DNA of 29,241 nt from CAZTAR01 sp043813895. Its GTDB lineage: Bacteria; Planctomycetota; Phycisphaerae; UBA1845; UTPLA1. The stretch is from positions 1-29,241 of the forward strand of contig JBDRKQ010000256.1 in NCBI GenBank assembly GCA_043813895.1, in the 5' to 3' direction. The notes under the pieces were generated by a model. That model saw nothing but the letters and a program-made list of their open reading frames with translations, was not told the origin of the DNA and searched no databases. The position numbers and the translations under genes are program-made. Shown piece by piece: positions 23,118 to 29,241 of the stretch (position 1 is its first letter; each line of letters opens with the position of its first letter).

Positions 23118-24332
23118 GTGAGCCTGCTTCTGTACATCTGGGTCTGCATTACGGTCGTGGCGTTGGCCGTGTGGATGAGCCGTCACCTGCAGATCTCCAG
23201 AGCGACGAGACTCCTGCCGCCGATTCATGCGGGGATGCACGCGGACAACAACTCCGAATTGCCGGCGCTTACGGTCCTGGTGGCGGCGAAGGACGAGGAA
23301 GACAACATCGAAGCGTGTCTCCAATCGCTGCTGGAGCAGGACTACCCCGAGCTCCAGGTGGTGGCAATCAACGATCGCAGTTCTGACCGGACCGCCGAGA
23401 TCATTGACCGGCTGGCCGAGGGGGATGATCGGCTGACCGCGGTGCACGTTCACGAACTTCGCGACGGTTGGTTCGGGAAAAACAACGCCATGCGGGAAGG
23501 CATGGCATCGGCCGGGGGCGAGTGGCTTTGCTTTACGGACGCCGACTGTTGTTACACTTCACCGAGGGCGCTGACGGTGGCGATGCGGTACGCGCTGGAG
23601 AACGGTTCGGACTTCCTCTCCGTGCTGCCGACACACCAGACGGACAGCTTCTGGGAGCGCGTCATCCAGCCTGCCTGTAGCGGCATCCTCATGATCTGGT
23701 TCAATCCGCTCAAGGTTAACGATGAAGCGAGTTCCGCAGCCTATGCCAACGGGGCGTTCATGTTGATGAATCGGTCCTGCTACGATCGAATCGGCGGGCA
23801 CGAGCCGGTCAAGGCGGAAGTGAACGAGGACATGCACATGGCGCGGCTGACCAAGGGCGCCGGCTTGCGCCTGCGGGTCGTGACGAACGAGAATCTCTAC
23901 CAGGTCCGCATGTACGCGACGCTCCCGCAGATATGGGCTGGGTGGACGCGGATTTTCTACGGCTGCTTCGGCACTTTGCGCAAGTTGTTCCTCTCGATGC
24001 TTGCCGTCGCGACGTTCGGCCTGCTGCCCTGGGTGGCGTTCTTCGTCGCAGCGTGCGCGCTGACCGTCGGTGCGGAACCGCATTCACTCTGGCTGACCCT
24101 ATCGGTGGCGGCCGCTGTCACCTGCCTGGCCGAGGCGAGTGTCATGGTTCGGTTCTATGCCTTGAGCCAATCCGGCTCGCTGTATGGGTTGATGTATCCC
24201 CTCGGCGCGATTGTCGGGCTTGGGGTGCTGGCCAACGCCATGCGGCGTGTGGGGGGGCGGAAGTCCGTGACGTGGCGGGGAACCACCTACCGTGGGGAAA
24301 CGGTGACGTCGGGCGACGGAGCCGAGTCTTGA
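23118..24332 (+). CDS. Membrane-bound family 2 glycosyltransferase
   Basis: 404 residues. One N-terminal membrane helix (about 3-20), then a GT-A domain: LTVLVAAKDEEDNIEACL (51-68), VVAINDRSSDRT (81-92), GWFGKNNAMREGM (117-129), the metal-binding DAD at 141-143, ANGAFMLMNR (210-219) and NED at 236-238 as the likely catalytic base region; a Q-x2-R-M-Y motif (262-266) stands where processive enzymes have QxxRW. Three or four membrane helices end the protein. The layout recalls HpnB/CrtQ-type lipid or carotenoid glycosyltransferases. Start at GTG 23118 is favoured by a GAGAG upstream; GTG 23091 in frame lacks a ribosome binding site. No hopanoid or carotenoid genes are adjacent, so substrate is unknown. 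Confidence 0.87.
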   Translation: MSLLLYIWVCITVVALAVWMSRHLQISRATRLLPPIHAGMHADNNSELPALTVLVAAKDEEDNIEACLQSLLEQDYPELQVVAINDRSSDRTAEIIDRLAEGDDRLTAVHVHELRDGWFGKNNAMREGMASAGGEWLCFTDADCCYTSPRALTVAMRYALENGSDFLSVLPTHQTDSFWERVIQPACSGILMIWFNPLKVNDEASSAAYANGAFMLMNRSCYDRIGGHEPVKAEVNEDMHMARLTKGAGLRLRVVTNENLYQVRMYATLPQIWAGWTRIFYGCFGTLRKLFLSMLAVATFGLLPWVAFFVAACALTVGAEPHSLWLTLSVAAAVTCLAEASVMVRFYALSQSGSLYGLMYPLGAIVGLGVLANAMRRVGGRKSVTWRGTTYRGETVTSGDGAES

Positions 24333-24360
24333 TCTCTGGCCAAGGAAGCGCGCGGCGATT

Positions 24361-25062
24361 CTACAGCGGGTTACTTCCCCGACCCAACCCGCTGAGGAAG
24401 TCGATGATCTGCGTGGTAGTGAAAGCGTGCGCCGTCCGTACGCGTTCGATGATTGCTTGCGGGTCCCACGGCACCGCGTTGGCCCACCGCGCGTCCACTT
24501 CGACGTAGAGCTGGCTGACGTCTTCCACCAGGGACTCGATTTTGACCTCGGCGTGCCACTTCGGCTTCCCTTCTCCCGGCAGGGGCGGCAGGAGCATCTT
24601 GAGGCCCACGGCATGCACGGGCCGGCCGAGCGGCTCCAGACGATCGTCAAGGTTCAGACATCGTTGTCCCAGGAATATCCGCGCGTCTCCGTCTTCGGCG
24701 TCCATCGTTTGACGGATGGCCACGCCTGAACCGATGATCATCCGCGGTCTGAAGACCGACGCCACGCACTCCATCGCAAGCTTCAGGTTGTCGAAGAACA
24801 GATCGAGCGGACCCGTTGGGAAGAAGTCCTCGAAGTTGAGCCCGTCCGGGTGGACGGAGAGCTTGAGCTGGCTGCGCGGATCACCATCTATCTGGGGGCT
24901 CACAAGCTGCCAGGAGTTTTGGGCAAAATCCTGCCGACGCCAATCGAAGCCCTCGTTGCACTTCGCCTGGAACTGCTGTTTGTGCTGCTTGTCCAACGTA
25001 GCGCGAGGTGCGAAGCGGATGCCGGCGTGCAGCCCGCGTGTCTTAATCGTGTCCGGACGCAT
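24361..25062 (-). CDS. Hypothetical protein, family not recognised
   Basis: 233 residues, soluble, no signal peptide and no membrane segment. It starts MRPDTIKTRGLHAG and has alternating hydrophobic stretches with conserved-looking segments such as GPLDLFFDNLKLAMECV, RMIIGSGVAIRQTM, and a C-terminal VSQLYVEVDARWANAVPW then TTTQIIDFLSGLG. The layout (self-contained beta-rich protein of about 230-260 residues ending in a helix) vaguely recalls the TIGR04255 type, but I cannot confirm it. ATG 25062 has TTGGAG about 10 bases upstream; the longer frame to 25188 runs through a repeat. Ends 28 bases from the convergent glycosyltransferase. It may be the last gene of the minus-strand group that includes the two genes upstream, but a repeat-filled gap of about 200 bases separates them. 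Confidence 0.7.
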   Translation of the reverse strand: MRPDTIKTRGLHAGIRFAPRATLDKQHKQQFQAKCNEGFDWRRQDFAQNSWQLVSPQIDGDPRSQLKLSVHPDGLNFEDFFPTGPLDLFFDNLKLAMECVASVFRPRMIIGSGVAIRQTMDAEDGDARIFLGQRCLNLDDRLEPLGRPVHAVGLKMLLPPLPGEGKPKWHAEVKIESLVEDVSQLYVEVDARWANAVPWDPQAIIERVRTAHAFTTTQIIDFLSGLGRGSNPL

Positions 25063-25131
25063 CGTGTTAGGGCTCCAACGGCGGTTCGCGTGGCGGCCAA
25101 AACCGGCACTCAGGCGTTCTGACAAAGCCCC

Positions 25132-25181
25132 TGTGGCACCACCGTCCCGGCGGGAGTCACGGGCGAGACGCCCGTGCCACA
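25132..25181. repeat. Two-hairpin intergenic element, copy 3
   Basis: 50 bases bounded by 8-bp inverted ends TGTGGCAC/GTGCCACA. The first hairpin is decayed but keeps the loop GTCCC; the second has arms CACGGGC/GCCCGTG and loop GAGAC, a stem-swapped form of type B. Confidence 0.85.
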
Positions 25182-25265
25182 AGTGCATTGTGAGAGTGCC
25201 TCAGGCATTGCTGATACGCGGCCCGAACATCCGCGGGCGCGGCGGGGAATCACGATGATCCGGGG

Positions 25266-26141
25266 CTACTGTTTGGCTGGCGGAACCGCTGTCTGGTCAG
25301 GGTCCGCCGGCATTGTCGTCGGAATAGGTCTTGGGGCAGCCGGCGGGTTGGTGCCCTTGGCAGCCTCGTCTTTCGGTTTTTGAGACGCAGGGTCTTCCGC
25401 CTTCTGCACGACCTGCTTTGCGAACGGCGGCGGATCGATAGGCTTGATCTTCGGCTGCGCGGTCGCCTCGGCGACCTCGGGCGGATCAGGCATCGGCCCG
25501 ACGATCGGCGGCGGAAACTCGATCGGCTGCATCCGCGAATCGAGGCCGCTCAGGCGGTACTGGGCCTGCTGTGGGAACGGAGTATCGGCCAGTCGCTTGT
25601 TCTTCAAAACCCGGTCGTACCACTTTCTTGCATTCTCGCCGTCCCCTCGGTTCTCCGCCAGGACGCCCAGGGCGATCATGGCCAGGCCGCCGCCGATCTC
25701 TTGGTCTGCGAAGTCGTTCAAGATGCGCGTGTAGGCGGATTCCGCTTTCTCGGCCCAGTTGGGGCTGGAGGACGGACCGGCGTCGCCCGAGTCGCCTTCA
25801 CTCAGACCCGGCACGGCGTACGCCTGCATTGCCGCGTCGCCGATCCGGAGCAGCGCGGCGACCGTGATCTCGGGCGAGATGTTGTCGGCGACGACGGCCT
25901 CCGCGCTCGCCACGATCTCCGCCGGTTCGAGTGTGGGGTCGTAGTTGTCGATCTCATTCCACGCATGGGAGCGGCGGTTTTCCTGCGAATTGTGATAGGC
26001 GAAGCCACCGACCGTCACGGCGGCAACCGCAATCACGGCTACGGTGAGCGCGATCGCATTCTTCTTGGCGTACTGGCCAATCTCATCCAGTTGCGTGGAA
26101 AGCTCGTTTGTGCGTAAGTCTTGTCGTCTTTCAGTCTTCAT
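25266..26141 (-). CDS. Membrane-anchored TPR-like protein (YfgM-type arrangement)
   Basis: 291 residues. A short cytoplasmic start (MKTERRQDLRTNELSTQLDE) precedes one membrane helix at about 28-49 (AIALTVAVIAVAAVTVGGF). The exported part has helical repeats resembling TPRs: AVVADNISPEITVAALLRIGDAA (about 84-106), WAEKAESAYTRILNDFADQEIGGGLAMIALGVLAENRGD (described as two helix pairs, about 128-166) and ENARKWYDRVLKNK. The last 90 residues are Pro/Ala/Lys-rich and probably disordered. Proteins of this plan act as scaffolds near secretion or outer-membrane machinery; the exact role is unknown. It starts 13 bases after the lipoprotein gene, so the two are co-transcribed. No strong ribosome binding site precedes the ATG. 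Confidence 0.72.
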   Translation of the reverse strand: MKTERRQDLRTNELSTQLDEIGQYAKKNAIALTVAVIAVAAVTVGGFAYHNSQENRRSHAWNEIDNYDPTLEPAEIVASAEAVVADNISPEITVAALLRIGDAAMQAYAVPGLSEGDSGDAGPSSSPNWAEKAESAYTRILNDFADQEIGGGLAMIALGVLAENRGDGENARKWYDRVLKNKRLADTPFPQQAQYRLSGLDSRMQPIEFPPPIVGPMPDPPEVAEATAQPKIKPIDPPPFAKQVVQKAEDPASQKPKDEAAKGTNPPAAPRPIPTTMPADPDQTAVPPAKQ

Positions 26142-26154
26142 GGTTCATTGCGTC

Positions 26155-26607
26155 TTAGTCACCGGTACGCGTGGGCGTAACGTAGCCCTCGCGGCCGATC
26201 GTGGCTTGGATCCTCGTGAAAGTGCCGCGGAGACCCGCCGGCGTGCGCTCGATCCTGATCTCGCAGCGTTCATCCCCCTTCTTGTAGTTCAGGAGATAGA
26301 CCGCGTTCTGCAACGCCTCGTCGACCAATTCCCAGCCGGCCAGGGGCATGTTGTGTGCGTAGAAGTTGCGTACCGCCAGGGCACCCGTCTTGCCCTGGTA
26401 TATGTCCTTCACCGATCGGTTGCCCGCAGTGTAGGTGTAGCGGGAGGTACGCTCGTCTCGTTCGAACTTGATCGGGACGGGTAAGTCGGGGACGTACGGC
26501 TGAGCCCTGGCGTTGAGAACGGTCGGGCCGCCCGTACCCTTGCCACAGCCTCCGACCAGAATCATCGCCATCACCAACAACGCCGGCTTGTGGATGTCGT
26601 GAAGCAT
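26155..26607 (-). CDS. Small predicted lipoprotein, family not recognised
   Basis: 150 residues. N-terminus MLHDIHKPALLVMAMILVGGC is a lipoprotein signal with lipobox VGGC (Cys21). The mature part has PIKFERDERTSRYTYTAGNR, a segment VKDIYQGKTGALAVRNFYAHNMPLAGWELV pattern (helix then strand, about 68-97) and a strand-rich C-terminus (CEIRIERT). This looks like a small alpha/beta domain that I have seen only as uncharacterised; no function is claimed. ATG 26607 is chosen because the lipoprotein signal begins there; the frame extends 10 codons more. Followed after 13 bases by the TPR-like membrane protein, suggesting they work together at the envelope. Confidence 0.68.
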   Translation of the reverse strand: MLHDIHKPALLVMAMILVGGCGKGTGGPTVLNARAQPYVPDLPVPIKFERDERTSRYTYTAGNRSVKDIYQGKTGALAVRNFYAHNMPLAGWELVDEALQNAVYLLNYKKGDERCEIRIERTPAGLRGTFTRIQATIGREGYVTPTRTGD

Positions 26608-26994
26608 GGTCTGTCCGATGCACACCCCAGGCGGCAACGCCGAGCCCGCCAGACGAAGCGGGTGCGTTACCGTGTTACTCTGAACTGTGCAAGGCTACCC
26701 GCGTTCCTGGAATCTGTCAAACCTCCTCGCGTGCCATCGGGGACTGCGGGTGCGTGACACGATCAGCGGGCGTTTCAGCTCCGGAAGAGCGGCAGCGTCC
26801 GGCTCGCGGTGTGAGCCGTGGGACCCTGCGGCGGCGAAACCTCTCGAGCCCTGCAAGGGCTGCAGAAGCGCGCCGGCCAGGGCGAACGTTCTGTCGCCCC
26901 GCTGGGGCTGGGCAAGGTTCGTTGGCCTCTTTGATCCACGGCTCGCGCCGTGGGCTACGATCTGCCACCGCTCCGCGGCTGAGACGCCGATAGC
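26608..26994. other. Intergenic region with three small palindromes
   Basis: 387 bases between the surface-protein stop and the lipoprotein start. Contains AGCCCT/AGGGCT with loop GCA (26847-26861), GCCCC/GGGGC with loop GCT (26896-26908) and CCACGGC/GCCGTGG with loop TCGC (26936-26953). No gene-like frame. The text of this stretch has the same patchwork look as other repeat-bearing spacers but shares no long string with them. Confidence 0.5.
26936..26953. repeat. Intergenic palindrome downstream of the surface-protein gene
   Basis: Perfect 7-bp arms CCACGGC/GCCGTGG around TCGC, followed by GCTACGA, thus again a stem followed by GCTAC as in type A elements. Confidence 0.6.
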
Positions 26995-29241
26995 TCACTC
27001 ACGACCGGCGAATCTGCTCTGAGCCCGCCGGCCGATGCGTCGGCGGATCAGGCCGAGGCCGATCAGCGTCATCGGTAGGCAAGTGAAGAGGCCGATGCCG
27101 CAAGCCGGCAGCGGATTGAACGGTAGGAGCGATATGAACCAGCGGAGATCATCCTCGTCACACGCGGTCGAATCCGGGTTCGCCTGGCCGCCCGGCGTGC
27201 CTGGATCGGCGTCGATGCAATCTGGGATGCCGTCGCCGTCCGAGTCGTCGTCCGCCACGTCGCAGCCGCACACGCCTGGGTTCGTTTTGTTCGGATCGTC
27301 GGGGCATAAGTCGATGTCGAGACAGTCTGGAGCGCCATCGCCGTTCGCATCTTCATCCGGCACGCCACAGCCGCATGTGCCAGGGTTCGTCTTGTTCGGA
27401 TCGTCCGGGCAGAGGTCGATGTCGAGACAATCGGGCACGCCGTCGCCGTTCGCGTCCGTATCCGCCACGCCACAACCGCACGCGCCGGGATCGACCTTGT
27501 TCACGTCGTCGGGACAGTTGTCTTCACAGTCCGACACGCCGTCCTCATCCGTGTCGGTGTCCGGCACGCCGCAACCGCACTGCCCGGGATCGAGTTTGTT
27601 CACGTCGCCCGGGCAGTTGTCACAGCCGTCGATGATGCCGTCTCCGTCGGTGTCGGCTTCGCACGCGTCGGGGATGCCGTTGGTGTCGCAGTCACTACTG
27701 ACGCCGCCATCGAGGTCACATCCGTCCGGGATACCGTTGGCGTTGCAGTCGGTGCAGGCGGGGTCGCCTGCGCAGTTGGCGATGTCACATTCGTCCGGCG
27801 CGCTGTTGCCGTTGCAGTCCCGGCTGGTGCCTGCATCAATGTCGCATCCGTCTGGAATGTCGTTGTTGTTGCAGTCTCCGCAGGCCGGGTCGCCCGCGCA
27901 ATCGGCGATATCAACGGCGTCCGGGATACTGTTGCCGTCGCAGTCGGGCCAGTACTCGAAGGCCCCCATGTCCACGATCGGCGGCGTGCCCAGGCCCGTG
28001 TCGACTGTCTCGGGGTCTTCCATGAAGCGCGGGTTGTCGTCCAAGTCAGTGGTGACGCCCGCCGGGACAGCCGCGTTTTTGCCCGCGTCGATGCACGGGG
28101 AGCCTGTCTGTAGGCGAAGGTCATCGTCCGCCGTTCCGGCAGTGCCATCGGCTCCCAGGGCGTGGACGAATAGCGGGTCAAGGTTGGTGTTTCCGTCGCC
28201 CGTCCAGACCGTGGCGTTCTCGACACAACTGTACGTCACAGTGGCAGAGCCGCTGATCTGCGGATCCGTTACCGACGAGTTACCCCACAGGATGCAGTTG
28301 GCTACCGTCGGGTTGCTGCTGTAGTTGTACATCCCACCGCCGTGTGCGTCGGCTTCGTTTCCGCAGAAGGTGCAGTTGGCTACCGTCGGGTTGCTGCTGT
28401 TGTGGTTGTACATCCCACCGCCGTCGTCGTAGGCTTCGTTTCCGCAGAAGGTGCAGTTGGCTACCGTCGGGTTGCTGTAGTAGTTGTCCATCCCACCGCC
28501 GGAGAAGTAGGCTTCGTTTCCGCTGAAGGTGCAGTTGGCTACCGTCGGGTTGCTGTAGTAGTTGTCCATCCCACCGCCGTCGAAATATGCTTCGTTTCCG
28601 CTGAAGGTGCAGTTGGCTACCGTCGGGTTGCTGTTGCGGTTGCACATCCCACCGCCGTCGAGATATGCTTCGTTTCCGCTGAAGGTGCAGTTGGCTACCG
28701 TCGGGGGGCTGTTGTTGCACATCCCACCGCCGAAGTAGGCCTCGTTTCCGTTGAAGTCGCAGTGGGTTACTGTCGGGTTGCTGTCGTTGGTGTTGAACAT
28801 CCCGCCGCCGGTGCCGGCTTCGTTTCCGCTGAAGGTGCAGTTGGCTACCGTCGGGTTGCTGTCGTTGGTGTTTTCCATCCCACCGCCGAAGTCGAAGGCT
28901 TCGTTTCCGCTGAAGGTGCAGTAGGTCACCGTCGGGCTGTTGTTGTCGTTGTGCATCCCTCCGCCATTGCTGTGGCCGGCGCCCCCATCCGCGTTCCCAC
29001 CGGAGAGGGTGCAGCCGTCGAGGACGGCCGTGTCGTCCAGGCCCAGGCCCTTGGGGTGATAGAAGACGTGGTAGCAGTTCTCGTCGTTGTTGGCGAAGTT
29101 CGGGCCGTCATTGTTGTTGATGTCGCCGGAGAGGATCGTTCCCCATGTCACGATGTCGCGATCATCTTCTGAGCCGCCGCCACCGGCAAGGCCGCGATAG
29201 CCGCCCTTGATCGCCACGCCGTTGATCATCGCGAACGAGTC
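26995..29241 (-). CDS. Secreted/surface beta-helix protein with thrombospondin-3-like repeats (5' end outside window)
   Basis: At least 748 residues; the frame is open to the window edge (four more codons, Asp-Ser-Phe-Ala, precede the first ATG), so ATG 29229 is probably not the start. Residues (from that Met) 1-96 begin a right-handed beta-helix; 98-319 contain nine tandem repeats of about 26 residues with core NPTVANCTFSGNEA and a GGGM turn. Residues about 429-674 are Cys/Asp-rich repeats of two kinds: DCNGNSAPDECDI and DANGDGVPDCLDIDLCPDD, resembling thrombospondin type 3 calcium-binding repeats. The C-terminus has Cys710, a hydrophobic segment (about 714-729) and an Arg-rich tail, which looks like a sorting or membrane anchor. 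Function is probably structural or adhesive at the cell surface. Confidence 0.85.
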   Translation of the reverse strand, partial: DSFAMINGVAIKGGYRGLAGGGGSEDDRDIVTWGTILSGDINNNDGPNFANNDENCYHVFYHPKGLGLDDTAVLDGCTLSGGNADGGAGHSNGGGMHNDNNSPTVTYCTFSGNEAFDFGGGMENTNDSNPTVANCTFSGNEAGTGGGMFNTNDSNPTVTHCDFNGNEAYFGGGMCNNSPPTVANCTFSGNEAYLDGGGMCNRNSNPTVANCTFSGNEAYFDGGGMDNYYSNPTVANCTFSGNEAYFSGGGMDNYYSNPTVANCTFCGNEAYDDGGGMYNHNSSNPTVANCTFCGNEADAHGGGMYNYSSNPTVANCILWGNSSVTDPQISGSATVTYSCVENATVWTGDGNTNLDPLFVHALGADGTAGTADDDLRLQTGSPCIDAGKNAAVPAGVTTDLDDNPRFMEDPETVDTGLGTPPIVDMGAFEYWPDCDGNSIPDAVDIADCAGDPACGDCNNNDIPDGCDIDAGTSRDCNGNSAPDECDIANCAGDPACTDCNANGIPDGCDLDGGVSSDCDTNGIPDACEADTDGDGIIDGCDNCPGDVNKLDPGQCGCGVPDTDTDEDGVSDCEDNCPDDVNKVDPGACGCGVADTDANGDGVPDCLDIDLCPDDPNKTNPGTCGCGVPDEDANGDGAPDCLDIDLCPDDPNKTNPGVCGCDVADDDSDGDGIPDCIDADPGTPGGQANPDSTACDEDDLRWFISLLPFNPLPACGIGLFTCLPMTLIGLGLIRRRIGRRAQSRFAGRE
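27208..27945 (-). repeat. Tandem Asp/Cys-rich calcium-type repeats within the surface protein
   Basis: About nine repeat units coded in tandem. Four are of the DCxxNxxPDxCDI kind; the later ones pair DxDxDGxxD loops with CPDDxNKxxPGxCGCG segments, two of them nearly identical at the DNA level (around 27275-27330 and 27390-27450). Confidence 0.8.
28273..28938 (-). repeat. Nine tandem 70-80-base repeats coding the beta-helix
   Basis: Units of 72-81 bases, each coding one helical turn (Thr-Val-Ala-Asn-Cys-Thr-Phe ... Gly-Gly-Gly-Met). Units 4-8 are very similar at the base level. The opposite strand is open over most of this stretch and gives a Val-rich false frame. Confidence 0.88.

Noticed and set aside
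28273..28938. CRISPR array
   Set aside because: Units are tandem with no separate spacers, keep one open reading frame, and code a known protein repeat.
28342..29172. 276-residue valine-rich frame on the plus strand
   Set aside because: Mirror of the tandem repeats of the beta-helix gene; regular only because the sense strand is repetitive.

Overview
This GC-rich window most likely comes from a planctomycete, probably of the Phycisphaerae type, and probably from a metagenome-like source. The indications are a secreted beta-helix protein carrying tandem 'DCNGNxxPDxCDI' calcium-type repeats, frequent TTG/GTG starts, short mixed-strand transcription units, and intergenic spaces filled with small palindromic repeats. 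The lineage is an inference from style, not from a marker gene.

Layout. 1-915: 3' part of argS. 1113-2935 (minus): a zinc-type MDR dehydrogenase followed by a QueC-like PP-loop protein with altered active-site motifs. 3447-5933: divergent pair of a lipoprotein parvulin isomerase (minus) and a membrane-anchored family 2 glycosyltransferase (plus). 6015-7610: divergent phosphoglucose-isomerase-family protein. 7805-10208: DUF47/PhoU-like regulator plus PiT phosphate transporter. 10303-11130: rhomboid protease. 11308-12540 (minus): Wzt-type ABC ATPase with a C-terminal cargo domain and no permease beside it. 12874-15846: lysine-ketoglutarate reductase and saccharopine dehydrogenase as two separate genes. 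15917-16000 (minus): tRNA-Leu(CAG). 16315-19220: korAB, two-subunit 2-oxoacid:ferredoxin oxidoreductase. 19574-20743: WecA/MraY-family glycan-lipid initiating transferase. 20942-22933: EEP-fold phosphatase/nuclease, YggS, and a small two-helix membrane protein. 23118-24332: second membrane glycosyltransferase. 24361-26607 (minus): lipoprotein, membrane-anchored TPR-like protein, and an unrecognised 233-residue protein. 26995-29241 (minus, 5' end outside the window): beta-helix/thrombospondin-3-like surface protein.

Working together. LKR and SDH form the saccharopine route of lysine breakdown, consuming 2-oxoglutarate and releasing glutamate; KorAB, next on the same strand, connects 2-oxoglutarate with succinyl-CoA and ferredoxin. 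The DUF47/PiT pair is a classic low-affinity phosphate uptake unit. WecA-like, Wzt-like and two GT2 proteins point to cell-envelope polysaccharide synthesis and export, but they are scattered and not in one cluster.

The least ordinary content is (1) a rich set of intergenic hairpin elements in which the stem changes in a compensated way while loop and flank stay alike, and (2) the QueC-like protein whose SGGxDS and VPGRN motifs are both altered while its zinc site is kept. I see no CRISPR array, phage, transposase, or recognisable defence island.
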